Part shown: positions 39,164-48,866 of the stretch, one piece after another
Layout: each line of letters begins with the position of its first letter
Position numbering within the stretch: position 1 is the first letter of the stretch
Source: Burkholderia ambifaria
Lineage (GTDB): Bacteria > Pseudomonadota > Gammaproteobacteria > Burkholderiales > Burkholderiaceae
DNA: 64,000 nucleotides
Assembly (NCBI RefSeq): GCF_001443045.1
Contig: NZ_LKPJ01000032.1
Location: 1-64,000 of the forward strand
Reading direction: 5' to 3'
The notes under the pieces: generated by a model
Seen by the model: only the letters and a program-made list of their open reading frames with translations
Told to the model about the DNA's origin: nothing
Database searches by the model: none
Translations under genes and position numbers: made by a program

Positions 39164-40714
39164 ATGAAACTGAACGAGCGCCTGTCCACCCTGCCGCGCG
39201 ACATCGTCGCCGGCATCGTCGTTTTCCTCGTCGCGCTACCGCTATGTCTCGGCATCGCCAACGCATCCGGCGTCGAGCCGTTTGCCGGGCTCGTATCCGG
39301 CATCATCGGCGGCCTCGTCGTCGCGCTACTGAGCGGCTCGTCGCTGTCGGTCAGCGGGCCGGCCGCCGGCCTCGTCGTGATCGTCGTCGAAGGAATCGCG
39401 CAACTCGGCAGCTTCTCCGCGTTCCTGCTCGCGGTGCTGCTGTCCGGCGTGCTGCAGTTCGGCTTCGGCATGCTGCGCGCCGGCCGCTTCGCCGCCTACG
39501 TACCGTCGCCCGTCATCAAGGGCATGCTCGCCGCGATCGGCCTGCTGCTGATCGTGAAGCAGATTCCGTTCGCATTCGGCATCGGCGGCACGGCGGCGCA
39601 ATCGTTTGCATCATGGCCTGGCCTGCCGACCGCCTGGGCAGCCACGGCCATCGCGCTCGTCTCGCTCGCGCTGCTGATCGCCTGGGACACGCCGGCCCTC
39701 AAGCGCTTTACCTGGGTGCGCTCGGTGCCCGCGCCGCTCGCGGTCGTCGTGTTCGGCATCGGCGCTACGCTGGTGCTCGGCGTCGTCATGCCGTCGGTCG
39801 CGCCCGGCGCCGCGCATCGCGTCACGTTGCCCGAGCTCGAATCGTTCGCGGCGCTCGCGGCATCGCTGAAGCACGCCGAGCTCGGCCCGAACTTCGCGCA
39901 GCTCGTCAACCCGGACGTGTGGCGTGTCGCGATCACGCTCGCGGTCGTCGCGAGCCTCGAGACGCTGCTGAGCCTGGAGGCGGTCGAACAGATCGATCCG
40001 AAGCGCCGGCCGACCCAGCCGGACCGCGAGCTGAAGGCACAGGGCGTCGGCAATCTCGTCGCGGGCGCGTTCGGTGGGCTGCCGATCACGTCGGTGATCG
40101 TGCGCAGTTCGGTCAACGTGAACGCAGGGGCGCAAAGCCGGATGTCGGCGATCGTGCACGGGATCCTGCTGCTCGCCAGCGTGTTCGCACTCACCGGGCT
40201 GATCAACCTGATCCCGCTCGCGAGCCTCGCGGCGATCCTGATCCACACCGGCTTCAAGCTCGCGAAACCGGCCCTGTTCCGCTCGGTGCTGAAGCAGGGC
40301 CCGGCCGCGTTCGTGCCGTTCGCCGCGACGATCGCGGGCGTGCTGGCGGTCGACCTGCTGTTCGGCATCGCGCTCGGCCTCGCATGCAGCGTGCTGGCGG
40401 TCGCGGTGGCGAACCTGAAGAGCCCCGTCACGCTCGCGCAGCACGACGATCACTTCCTGCTGTCGTTCCGCAAGGATGTGTCGTTCCTCGGCAAGGTGCA
40501 GGTCAAGCATCACCTGCGGCACATTCCGGACCGTGCGGCCGTGATCATCGACGCGACGCGCGCCGACTACATCGACCACGACGTGCTCGAACTGCTCGAT
40601 GCATTCGTCGCTGATGCGCCGCGGCGCGGGATCGCGGTCGAATTCCGCCGCCGCAGCCCGGCGTCCCGCCCGGCCGCGCGACGCTGGCTGTTCCGCGCGC
40701 CGGCCGCCGAATGA
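39164..40714 (+). CDS. SulP-family anion transporter (bicarbonate or sulfate)
   Basis: A 516-residue membrane protein with about 12-14 helices (PRDIVAGIVVFLVALPLCLGIANASG at the N-terminus, SGSSLSVSGPAAGL, and NLVAGAFGGLPITSVIVRSSVNVNAGAQSR) and a C-terminal STAS domain (about 425-500). SulP members move sulfate, bicarbonate or dicarboxylates. Placement 40 bp after a carbonic anhydrase favours bicarbonate, as in BicA-type systems and SulP-carbonic anhydrase fusions. The start is ATG 39164; the frame is open from 38987. Confidence 0.87.
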   Translation: MKLNERLSTLPRDIVAGIVVFLVALPLCLGIANASGVEPFAGLVSGIIGGLVVALLSGSSLSVSGPAAGLVVIVVEGIAQLGSFSAFLLAVLLSGVLQFGFGMLRAGRFAAYVPSPVIKGMLAAIGLLLIVKQIPFAFGIGGTAAQSFASWPGLPTAWAATAIALVSLALLIAWDTPALKRFTWVRSVPAPLAVVVFGIGATLVLGVVMPSVAPGAAHRVTLPELESFAALAASLKHAELGPNFAQLVNPDVWRVAITLAVVASLETLLSLEAVEQIDPKRRPTQPDRELKAQGVGNLVAGAFGGLPITSVIVRSSVNVNAGAQSRMSAIVHGILLLASVFALTGLINLIPLASLAAILIHTGFKLAKPALFRSVLKQGPAAFVPFAATIAGVLAVDLLFGIALGLACSVLAVAVANLKSPVTLAQHDDHFLLSFRKDVSFLGKVQVKHHLRHIPDRAAVIIDATRADYIDHDVLELLDAFVADAPRRGIAVEFRRRSPASRPAARRWLFRAPAAE

Positions 40715-40724
40715 GCGGCGCATG

Positions 40725-40764
40725 AAAAAACGCCCCGTGCGGCACGCGGCCGCGCGGGGCGTTT
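40725..40764. terminator. Bidirectional terminator between SulP and leuA genes
   Basis: AAACGCCCCG and CGGGGCGTTT form a 10-bp stem. T runs follow on the minus side (six T) and a short one on the plus side. It serves the convergent leuA and transporter transcripts. Confidence 0.87.
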
Positions 40765-40785
40765 CGGGCGCTCGACGCGCAGCGC

Positions 40786-42330
40786 TTACGAGCGCTGCGG
40801 GTTGAGCTTGTCGTCCTTCGAGTGCAGCTTGTTCAGCGCGGCGATATACGCCTTGGCCGACGCCGCGACGATGTCCGGATCGGTGCCGACGCCGTTCACG
40901 ATCCGCCCGCTCTTCGACAGTCGCACCGTCACTTCGCCCTGTGCCTGCGTGCCGGTCGTGATCGCGTTCACCGAGTACAGCAGCAGCTCGGAACCGCTGC
41001 CGACTTCGCTCTCGATCGCATTGAACGTCGCATCGACCGGACCGTTGCCGCGCGCCTCGCCGGTCACTTCCTTGCCTTCGACCCCGAACACGACCTTCGC
41101 CTGCGGCTGCTCGCCGGTTTCCGAGTGCTGCGACAGCGACACGAACTTGAAGTGTTCCTGCTCCTGCGCGAATGCCGACTCTTCGGAGACGATCGCGATG
41201 ATGTCTTCGTCGAAGATCTCGGCCTTGCGGTCGGCAAGGTCCTTGAAGCGCATGAACGCGGCGTTCAGTTCGGCTTCGCTGTCGAGCGACACGCCGAGCT
41301 CCTGCAGGCGCTGCTTGAACGCATTGCGGCCCGACAGCTTGCCGAGCACGATCTTGTTCGCGGTCCAGCCCACATCTTCCGCGCGCATGATTTCGTACGT
41401 GTCGCGCGCCTTCAGCACGCCGTCCTGGTGGATGCCCGACGCGTGCGCGAATGCGTTCGCGCCGACCACGGCCTTGTTCGGCTGCACGACGAAACCGGTG
41501 ATCTGCGACACGAGCTTCGACGTCGGCACGATCTGCGTCGTGTCGATGCCGACGTCGAGGCCGAAGTAGTCCTTGCGGGTCTTCACGGCCATCACGATTT
41601 CCTCGAGCGACGTGTTGCCCGCGCGCTCGCCGAGACCGTTGATCGTGCATTCGACCTGCCGCGCACCGCCGATCTTCACGCCGGCAAGCGAGTTCGCCAC
41701 CGCCATCCCGAGGTCGTTGTGGCAATGCACGGAGAAGATCGCCTTGTCCGAGTTCGGGATACGCTCGCGCAGCGTCTTCACGAGGTGGCCGTAGAGTTCC
41801 GGCACGCCGTAGCCGACCGTATCGGCGATGTTGATCGTCGTCGCGCCTTCCGCGATCACGGCTTCCAGCACGCGGCACAGGAAGTCGAGATCCGAACGGC
41901 TGCCGTCTTCCGGCGAGAATTCGACGTTGTCGGTGAACTTGCGCGCGAAGCGCACCGCGAGGCGCGCCTGCTCGAACACCTGGTCCGGCGTCATCCGCAG
42001 CTTCTTCTCCATGTGCAGCGGCGACGTCGCGATGAACGTGTGGATCCGCGAGCTGTTGGCCGGCTTCAGCGCGTCGGCCGCGCGCTGGATGTCCTTGTCG
42101 TTGGCGCGCGCCAGCGAACAGATCGTGCTGTCCTTCACGAGACCTGCGATCGTGTGGATCGCATCGAAGTCGCCGTTCGAACTGGCCGCGAAGCCGGCCT
42201 CGATCACGTCGACCTTCATCCGCTCGAGATGTTTCGCGATGCGGATTTTCTCTTCCTTCGTCATCGACGCGCCGGGCGATTGTTCACCGTCACGCAACGT
42301 CGTATCGAAAATGATCAGCTTGTCTGTCAT
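40786..42330 (-). CDS. leuA: 2-isopropylmalate synthase
   Basis: A 514-residue enzyme for the first committed step of leucine synthesis: acetyl-CoA plus 2-oxoisovalerate. A TIM-barrel catalytic domain ([16 protein letters not shown] with the metal-binding Asp; [14 protein letters not shown] with two metal-binding His) is followed by the C-terminal LeuA dimer domain for leucine feedback. It stands alone, 104 bp downstream of a leucine-rich leader peptide with a strong promoter. Expression is probably attenuated by leucine. Confidence 0.96.
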   Translation of the reverse strand: MTDKLIIFDTTLRDGEQSPGASMTKEEKIRIAKHLERMKVDVIEAGFAASSNGDFDAIHTIAGLVKDSTICSLARANDKDIQRAADALKPANSSRIHTFIATSPLHMEKKLRMTPDQVFEQARLAVRFARKFTDNVEFSPEDGSRSDLDFLCRVLEAVIAEGATTINIADTVGYGVPELYGHLVKTLRERIPNSDKAIFSVHCHNDLGMAVANSLAGVKIGGARQVECTINGLGERAGNTSLEEIVMAVKTRKDYFGLDVGIDTTQIVPTSKLVSQITGFVVQPNKAVVGANAFAHASGIHQDGVLKARDTYEIMRAEDVGWTANKIVLGKLSGRNAFKQRLQELGVSLDSEAELNAAFMRFKDLADRKAEIFDEDIIAIVSEESAFAQEQEHFKFVSLSQHSETGEQPQAKVVFGVEGKEVTGEARGNGPVDATFNAIESEVGSGSELLLYSVNAITTGTQAQGEVTVRLSKSGRIVNGVGTDPDIVAASAKAYIAALNKLHSKDDKLNPQRS

Positions 42331-42368
42331 GGGGGGCTCCAGGGCTCTTTATACGGAAATCAAATGCA

Positions 42369-42399
42369 TTGAGATCGCGCCACCGCTGGCGACGCTCAA
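42369..42399 (-). promoter_or_regulatory. Hairpin between leader peptide and leuA
   Basis: On the minus strand TTGAG...CTCAA and an inner CGCCA-GCGG-TGGCG stem form an imperfect hairpin, followed by TGCATTTGATTTCC. Its arm GGCGCG could alternatively pair with CGCGCC in the 3' part of the leader peptide gene (42444-42451). The U tract is poor, so a terminator role is uncertain. Confidence 0.4.
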
Positions 42400-42432
42400 C
42401 AACAGACGAGGCTTGACGGAGGGCGAGAACGG

Positions 42433-42513
42433 TCAGCGCGGCAGGCGCGCCAAAGCTAGCGCGCGTAGCGGCGCACCGGCTAGAAGGAGGGAGAGGCGGG
42501 AAAATGCAGTCAT
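42433..42513 (-). CDS. Putative leucine leader peptide (LeuL-like)
   Basis: A 26-codon open reading frame with eight leucines (residues 7, 9, 10, 11, 16, 19, 21 and 24). Three of them use CTA (11, 16, 19), a codon that should be rare in this GC-rich genome. A 17-bp-spaced promoter puts +1 on the A of the ATG, so the peptide would be translated from a leaderless mRNA. The stop lies 102 bp before the leuA start. Ribosome stalling on leucine codons could control downstream folding, as for enteric leuL. The peptide is inferred from sequence alone. Confidence 0.65.
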   Translation of the reverse strand: MTAFSRLSLLLAGAPLRALALARLPR

Positions 42514-42520
42514 GCCGAAG

Positions 42521-42549
42521 ACTATAGCGGCATTCCGCTGGGTGTGCAA
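42521..42549 (-). promoter_or_regulatory. leuA promoter
   Basis: The minus strand has TTGCAC (42549-42544), a 17-bp spacer and TATAGT (42526-42521). Seven bases separate the -10 from the A of the leader-peptide ATG at 42513. Confidence 0.75.
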
Positions 42550-42599
42550 TCGGACGGCACCCGGGATGCCCGGCCGTGCGATGCGAAAAAGGGGCAAAT

Positions 42600-42640
42600 G
42601 GAAACGGCGGCCCGGAATCACATCCGAGGCCGCCGTTTCC
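42600..42640 (-). terminator. Terminator after pssA
   Basis: GGAAACGGCGGC and GCCGCCGTTTCC form a 12-bp stem, followed on the minus strand by ATTTGCCCCTTTTT. It separates pssA from the leuA promoter. Confidence 0.7.
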
Positions 42641-42654
42641 GGGCAGGTTGCGCG

Positions 42655-43524
42655 TCAGTGATCGCGCTGCGACGAGCGCGCGGGATTCGCGCGCCCGCGC
42701 ACGGCCATGTAGGCCCAGAACACATAGCCGGACAGCCCGTACAGCACGAACAGGCAGAACAGCATCAGCGGCGGATCGGACGACACGAGCACGAACGCGA
42801 CGACGACCAGCAGGATCGCGGCGAACGGCACGCGGTGCCGCACGTCGAGCGCCTTGCCGCTGTAGAACGGCGCGTTCGACACCATCGTCACGCCCGCGTA
42901 GATCGTCAATGCGAACGCGACCCAAGGCAGCCAGCCGAGCTTCATCGGCACGCGGTTGTCGGTCGCGAGCCAGACGAAACCGGCGATCAGCGCGGCGGCG
43001 GCCGGGCTCGGCAGCCCCTGGAAGAAGCGCTTGTCGACGACGCCGATGTTCGTGTTGAAGCGTGCGAGGCGCAGCGCGGCACCCGAGCAGTAGACGAACG
43101 CGGCGAGCCAGCCCCAGCGGCCGAGATCCTTCAGCACCCACTCGTACATCACGAGCGCGGGGGCGACGCCGAACGACACCATGTCCGACAGGCTGTCGAA
43201 CTGTTCACCGAACGCGCTTTGCGTATGCGTCATCCGCGCGACGCGCCCGTCCATCCCGTCGAGCACCATCGCGACGAAGATCGCGATCGCGGCGATCTCG
43301 AAGCGCACGTTCATCGCCTGCACGACCGCGAAGAAACCGCAGAACAGCGCGGCGGTCGTGAACGCGTTCGGCAGCAGATAGATGCCGCGCGTCTTCAGGA
43401 ACCGCTGGCGCGCGGCGCGGCGGCTTTCGATGGGCACCGGATCGGATGCCATCACCTTGTTGCGGCGGAACGGGCGTGGCGTCTGGCTGGAGCCGTTGCG
43501 CCGACGCGGTTTGAATGCGGCCAT
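42655..43524 (-). CDS. pssA: CDP-diacylglycerol-serine O-phosphatidyltransferase
   Basis: A 289-residue membrane enzyme that makes phosphatidylserine from CDP-diacylglycerol and serine. The CDP-alcohol phosphatidyltransferase motif D-G-x2-A-R-x8-G-x3-D-x3-D is complete (DGMDGRVARM ... FGEQFDSLSD). Six to eight helices follow a basic N-terminus. ATG 43524 is the assigned start; M25 is an alternative. It lies 15 bp downstream of psd, which uses its product, so the two form a phosphatidylethanolamine unit. Confidence 0.93.
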   Translation of the reverse strand: MAAFKPRRRNGSSQTPRPFRRNKVMASDPVPIESRRAARQRFLKTRGIYLLPNAFTTAALFCGFFAVVQAMNVRFEIAAIAIFVAMVLDGMDGRVARMTHTQSAFGEQFDSLSDMVSFGVAPALVMYEWVLKDLGRWGWLAAFVYCSGAALRLARFNTNIGVVDKRFFQGLPSPAAAALIAGFVWLATDNRVPMKLGWLPWVAFALTIYAGVTMVSNAPFYSGKALDVRHRVPFAAILLVVVAFVLVSSDPPLMLFCLFVLYGLSGYVFWAYMAVRGRANPARSSQRDH

Positions 43525-43539
43525 CGTGCGTTCCGCCGC

Positions 43540-44184
43540 TTACTGTTCGAGCTCGGCGAGGATCGTCGACGACGCGTAGACCTTCTCGCCGATCGACACC
43601 TTCGCGCGGCTGCCGAGCGGCAGGTACACGTCGACGCGCGAACCAAAGCGGATGAAACCGTAGCGCTGGCCACGCGACAGCGGCTCGCCGGCGCGCACGT
43701 AGCAGAGGATCCGGCGGGCGACGAGACCGGCGATCTGCACGGCGGTGACGGTCTTGCCGCTCGCCGTCTGGATCACGACCGCATTGCGCTCGTTCTCGGT
43801 CGATGCCTTGTCGATCGCCGCGTTCAGGAATGCACCCGGGAAGTACTCGACCTTGGAGATCGCGCCATCGACCGGCGAACGCTGCGAATGGACGTTGAAG
43901 ACATTCATGAACACGCTGATCTTCAGCGCTTCGCGGTTCGCGTACGGATCCTGCGTGGTCTCCACCGCGACGATGCGGCCGTCCGCCGGACACAGCACCG
44001 CGTTCGGCTGCGCCGGGATCGGGCGCTGCGGATCGCGGAAGAACTGGACGACGAAGGCGAGCAGCAGCCAGAACGGCCACGCGAAGCCGAAGCCCCCGAT
44101 GGCGTGGATCAACAGCGCGATGATGGCTGCAATCGCGATGAACGGCCAGCCTTCGCGCGCGATGATCGGATGAGGATAGTTCAT
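43540..44184 (-). CDS. psd: Phosphatidylserine decarboxylase
   Basis: A 214-residue short-form decarboxylase that makes phosphatidylethanolamine. It is cleaved at the Gly-Ser of [11 protein letters not shown] to give a pyruvoyl-bearing alpha chain. The N-terminus has membrane-anchoring helices ([25 protein letters not shown]), and [16 protein letters not shown] is the conserved His-containing segment. The group II intron ends about 27 bp before its ATG, so its 5' leader is split by the element. Only the start of transcription through or beyond the intron can supply psd-pssA mRNA. Confidence 0.94.
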   Translation of the reverse strand: MNYPHPIIAREGWPFIAIAAIIALLIHAIGGFGFAWPFWLLLAFVVQFFRDPQRPIPAQPNAVLCPADGRIVAVETTQDPYANREALKISVFMNVFNVHSQRSPVDGAISKVEYFPGAFLNAAIDKASTENERNAVVIQTASGKTVTAVQIAGLVARRILCYVRAGEPLSRGQRYGFIRFGSRVDVYLPLGSRAKVSIGEKVYASSTILAELEQ

Positions 44185-44252
44185 GGATTCGTTCTGTGTT
44201 CGGTGAATTGGGTAGGGTAGCCCCCTCTCCTTGTGGAGAAGGGGCCCCCTAG

Positions 44253-44286
44253 GAACCGTACGTGCGAGTTTCCCCGCATACGGCTC
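44253..44286 (-). ncRNA. Group II intron domain V
   Basis: This 34-nt catalytic hairpin starts GAGCCGTATGCG and ends CGCACGTACGGTTC around a GGAAAC-like loop, matching the canonical domain V length and sequence. It begins 15 nt after the maturase stop codon. Confidence 0.92.
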
Positions 44287-44301
44287 GAGCCTACATGTAA
44301 A

Positions 44302-46014
44302 TCAAAGTCCGACCTGGGGTCGGACCGGCTTAGTTACCGCAATTTTACCGGCGTGCACCTGCCGGTGGCAGTCGGGGTGAAGCAGAACCCGATTGGACAA
44401 GGCGTCGGTTCCGCCATGCATCCGGTACTCCAGATGATGGTCGTGCCAACCCGTCTCGTCCGTCAGGCCACAGCCACAGTGCGCACACAGTCCGCTCTGC
44501 GACACGTACAGGCTCGCCCATTGCTTTCGGTAGCGCATGCTGTCTCCCATGCGTGCCTGCCGCAACTGCTCACCGTACTGCTCCCACTCCAGATCGAAGG
44601 GGCTATAGGCACCCTTGATCTTCTTGTGCCGTTTGATTTCCGTACCACTGAGGTGGTACAGCTCATTCAGCCCCTGACTGCCGTCGTCGCGAACCGCTCG
44701 GACAGCGAATACCCAGTGTCGAGTTCCGACCGTGTGAAAATATTTCTTTCTCACCCAATCGGCACTCTTCTTGGGATGCCGCCTCCTCGACCACCGCCAG
44801 AGCCTCTGGAAGACCAGAGACTCCATGCGGCTGTACGCCTGCTTAGCCACTACAGGGCGGTGATACTGCGCCCACCCACGTAGCATCGGTGTCAGCAGTC
44901 GGATCAGATCCGCCTGCTTCACCGCTTTGTTGCCGCTGATCGTCTCCGCAACCTTGCGATAGAACGTCTGCACGTTCTTCTTGCTCGGTTTGATGAGTAG
45001 CGTTCCCGAGTACTTCCGGAAATTCCACCCAAGGAAATCGAAGCCTTCGTCAATGTGCACGATTCGCGTCTTCTCCTCCGAGAGTTGCAGTCCTCGTTGC
45101 GCGAGGAACGCTTCCACCCAAGGTTTGACTTCGCTTGCCAGCATCTCTTGCGAGTCGCCAGTGATCACAAAGTCGTCCGCGTACCGCACCACATTAACCT
45201 TCAGCTTCTTGGCCTTGGCGATCCCATGTCTCGCACGCAAGTGCTCGATCAGTTCACGTTCCAGCCCGTTCAGCGTCACGTTGGCCAGCGTTGGGGAAAT
45301 GATGCCTCCCTGCGGCGTACCGGCCTCAGTCGCCTGTAGCTGACCTTTGTAAATCAGGCCAGCCTTCAACCACTTCCGCAGGATCTCCTTGTCCATTGGG
45401 ACATGGTTCACCAGCCAGTCATGGTTGATGTAGTCAAAGCAGCCCTTGATGTCCGCCTCCAAAACCCATTGGGCCGAAGCCTTCTGAGACAGAGAGACAA
45501 ACAGTTGCGACATGGCGTCAGCCGTCGAGCGGTTTTGCCTGAACCCATACGAGTTCAGGTCGCTCGTCGATTCCGACACCGGCTCCAAGGCCAGCAGATA
45601 CAGAGCTTGCATCGCCCTGTCCCGCATGGTCGGTATGCCCAAAGGGCGTAACTTCCCATTGGCCTTGGGGATAAAGACTCTCCGTAATGGCAGAGGCTTG
45701 TATCCGCGCCGCTTCAACCTGCCGACAGCTTCCCATCGGCTCTCAGGCGAGTCCCATAGCTCACGATCGACTCCAGCCGTTCGTGCACCTTGGTTTTGCG
45801 TAACACGTCGTACCGCATACAACTTTGCGGACAACGTGCGGGTTAGCATCCTTTGCAGGGACTTCACCCTGCGCCAGTCACCTTCCCGCGTCGCCTTCGC
45901 AATTCGAATCTGCATCCCTCTCACGTTCCGTTCCACGCGACGCCAATTTACGGCGTGCCAGTGGTCCGGCGCGTGGGAAAGCGCAGACCCGTCCTTTCGA
46001 ACGGATACTCTCAT
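44302..46014 (-). CDS. ltrA: Group II intron reverse transcriptase/maturase with HNH domain
   Basis: A 570-residue intron-encoded protein. The N-terminal RT0 region (NWRRVERNVRGMQIRIAKATREGDW) resembles chloroplast-like class proteins. The RT domain has the active site YADD at 278-281 and GTPQGGIISPTLANV at 232-246. The maturase X domain (about 345-430) precedes a C-terminal HNH endonuclease (Cys510/Cys513, HDHH 524-527, HPDCH 546-550). All catalytic motifs look intact, so the intron may be active. GGAG precedes ATG 46014. Class C introns lack the endonuclease, so this is not one of them. Confidence 0.95.
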   Translation of the reverse strand: MRVSVRKDGSALSHAPDHWHAVNWRRVERNVRGMQIRIAKATREGDWRRVKSLQRMLTRTLSAKLYAVRRVTQNQGARTAGVDRELWDSPESRWEAVGRLKRRGYKPLPLRRVFIPKANGKLRPLGIPTMRDRAMQALYLLALEPVSESTSDLNSYGFRQNRSTADAMSQLFVSLSQKASAQWVLEADIKGCFDYINHDWLVNHVPMDKEILRKWLKAGLIYKGQLQATEAGTPQGGIISPTLANVTLNGLERELIEHLRARHGIAKAKKLKVNVVRYADDFVITGDSQEMLASEVKPWVEAFLAQRGLQLSEEKTRIVHIDEGFDFLGWNFRKYSGTLLIKPSKKNVQTFYRKVAETISGNKAVKQADLIRLLTPMLRGWAQYHRPVVAKQAYSRMESLVFQRLWRWSRRRHPKKSADWVRKKYFHTVGTRHWVFAVRAVRDDGSQGLNELYHLSGTEIKRHKKIKGAYSPFDLEWEQYGEQLRQARMGDSMRYRKQWASLYVSQSGLCAHCGCGLTDETGWHDHHLEYRMHGGTDALSNRVLLHPDCHRQVHAGKIAVTKPVRPQVGL

Positions 46015-46063
46015 GCTGCTCTCCTACCTTGGGGTGATCAGCCCTCCAGTAGGGACACAGCTG

Positions 46064-46093
46064 CCCCAGTGGGGCAGATATGCCCCACTGGGG
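46064..46093 (-). repeat. Perfect inverted repeat within the intron
   Basis: CCCCAGTGGGGCA and TGCCCCACTGGGG are a 13-bp perfect stem with a 4-nt loop, 50 nt upstream of the maturase start. Each arm is also nearly self-complementary, giving two alternative folds. It is probably a peripheral domain IV hairpin that could influence maturase translation. Confidence 0.7.
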
Positions 46094-47067
46094 AACCACT
46101 CTCGTTCTAGGTATGGGCACGTGCGTCCATACTTCGAACTGGTACTTGCAAGCGGGCACATGTGCCCGCGTTGCTCCAAGTCAAAAGGTCAGTCAGCCGT
46201 CTTGCGACGGTAGACCAGACGGAAGTCTGCCCGCTTTCGCGTGAGGTAATGTCTCAACCTCTATCCGGACCATTACAGCCCGACATTCGCTTTTTCCGTC
46301 CTCCCATACCCGCACCGCTAACAGCGTCCCTCACGGTTCGCCTGCCAACCCTACAGCGTTGGCAGCGATACGGGCTTACCGCGTTCCCGGCATGTCACAC
46401 GACCGATTTAGGTTCTGCCTCTCCCCCGACGGTCTAACGACGACGTAACCCGAGCTTTGAGCGGGTTATCCGACCGCACACCTTTTGGTTCATGCCTGAC
46501 AGCAGCTTAGGCACTTCGCCTACTTACGAGGTTTATCAGCAGTTCACTTACGTTAACCATGTCGGCCAGCCTTGCTCCTTGACCCCATCGCTGCTAGGAG
46601 TCTCCACACACGTACCTCACGGCCCATGCATGCCCGAAAATTCCGGGGGCTACGTTGTCGGAAGAGCTTCACACCCCACCGTTACCAGTGACGCATGTCT
46701 TCCTAGGCTACCGTTGGTCGTACAACGGGTTTCCTCCCTCACCAGTGCTCCGGCGAAGTAAAACAATGACACACCGAGCATTCGCTCGACCAAGATCGCG
46801 TCCCCGGATCCAGAAGCTACGGGGAAATTGCAAACACCAACCCGCTTTGTTAGCGGAGTTGAAGCCGCTAACTAGGCGGGACCTGACGGTAATCAGGTCA
46901 ATGCAATGCGATAGACGGTCAACTTCAACCGCCCCTCGCCAACTGGTGGGTTCCAGCTTACTGCTGCCGGGTCCCACCTCTCACAGGGGTGACCAAAGGT
47001 CACCAATAGGTCGGCTCATCGCCGACAGTCGTTGCGACTCGCGTCGCACCAAAGCCCGTAGGATAGC

Positions 47068-47107
47068 AAAAGCCGCCCGGGGCACTACTGCCTTCGGGCG
47101 GCTTTTT
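47068..47107. terminator. Terminator after ilvC
   Basis: AAAAGCCGCCCG and CGGGCGGCTTTT form a 12-bp stem with a 15-nt loop. On the minus strand it is followed by TTTTGC; it lies 44 bp after the ilvC stop and 19 bp before the intron. Confidence 0.85.
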
Positions 47108-47150
47108 GATACCGACCCTCCTCTCGAAGGGCCGGAACAGCACGCGGTGC

Positions 47151-48185
<1,035 letters not shown>

Positions 48186-48262
48186 TCAAAAATTCAACAA
48201 TTCGTTCAGATGGAGTACTGCGGGCCGGGACATGACGGCGCACCCGGCGTGCCTGTCTGGCA

Positions 48263-48754
48263 TCACACCTTCAGGATGCGCTCGCCGCGTCCGATGCCGG
48301 AGCTGCCGGTACGCACGGTCTCTAGGATCGCGCTGGCGTCCAGCCCCTGGATGAATGCGTCGAGCTTGTCGCTCGCGCCCGTCAATTCGATCGTGTAGGT
48401 CTTTTCGGTCACGTCGATGATGCGGCCGCGGAAAATGTCCGACATCCGCTTCATTTCTTCGCGCTCCTTGCCCACTGCACGTACCTTGATCAGCATCAGC
48501 TCGCGTTCGATGTGTGCACCGTCGGTCAGGTCCACCACTTTCACCACCTCGATCAGGCGGTTCAGATGCTTCGTGATCTGTTCGATCACGTCGTCCGAGC
48601 CAATGGAAACGATGGTCAGCCGCGACAGCGATTGGTCTTCGGTCGGCGCCACCGTCAAGGTTTCGATGTTGTAGCCGCGTGCGGAAAACAGACCGACCAC
48701 GCGCGACAGCGCGCCCGGTTCGTTTTCCAGCAGGACGGAAATGATGTGTCTCAT
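48263..48754 (-). CDS. ilvH: Acetolactate synthase small (regulatory) subunit
   Basis: A 163-residue ACT-domain protein that confers valine feedback on acetolactate synthase. MRHIISVLLENEPGALSRVVGLFSARGYNIETLTVAPTED is the ACT domain; its Asn-Glu-Pro-Gly-Ala loop is the valine site. The start is ATG 48754; the frame extends upstream to 48790. It lies 112 bp after ilvI. The name ilvN is equally used in Burkholderia. Confidence 0.94.
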   Translation of the reverse strand: MRHIISVLLENEPGALSRVVGLFSARGYNIETLTVAPTEDQSLSRLTIVSIGSDDVIEQITKHLNRLIEVVKVVDLTDGAHIERELMLIKVRAVGKEREEMKRMSDIFRGRIIDVTEKTYTIELTGASDKLDAFIQGLDASAILETVRTGSSGIGRGERILKV

Positions 48755-48866
48755 GTTCGCTTCTTCCAGAATGTGTCCGTGTCGATTCACTCGCGCCGCG
48801 CGCCGCCCGGTGCCGCACCGCCCTTCGTGAAGGCGGCCGCTTCCGGCCCGCGCGCGCGTCGCGCCG

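Larger units (their letters stand above)
44212..47049 (-). mobile_element. Group II intron with maturase (about 2.8 kb)
   Basis: The minus strand reads GTGCGAC at 47049, the usual group II 5' end. The 3' end is near 44212, after a domain VI hairpin ending CTACCCTAC; boundaries are good to a few bases. Domain V is at 44253-44286 and the reverse transcriptase gene is inside domain IV. It sits between the ilvC terminator and psd, on the sense strand for both, so no gene is broken. The 1-kb 5' part (46015-47049) is RNA domains I-III plus the start of IV and contains no other gene. An IBS1-EBS1 candidate pair is GCTTTG at the exon end and CAAAGC at 46849-46844. Confidence 0.88.

Noticed and set aside
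46162-46977. Several 60-90 codon frames inside the intron 5' part
   Set aside because: They have no family similarity and fall in RNA domains I-III of the intron.
44212-47049. Class C group II intron, suggested by the nearby terminator
   Set aside because: The maturase has a C-terminal HNH endonuclease, which class C proteins lack, and the insertion is 19 bp past the stem rather than directly after it.
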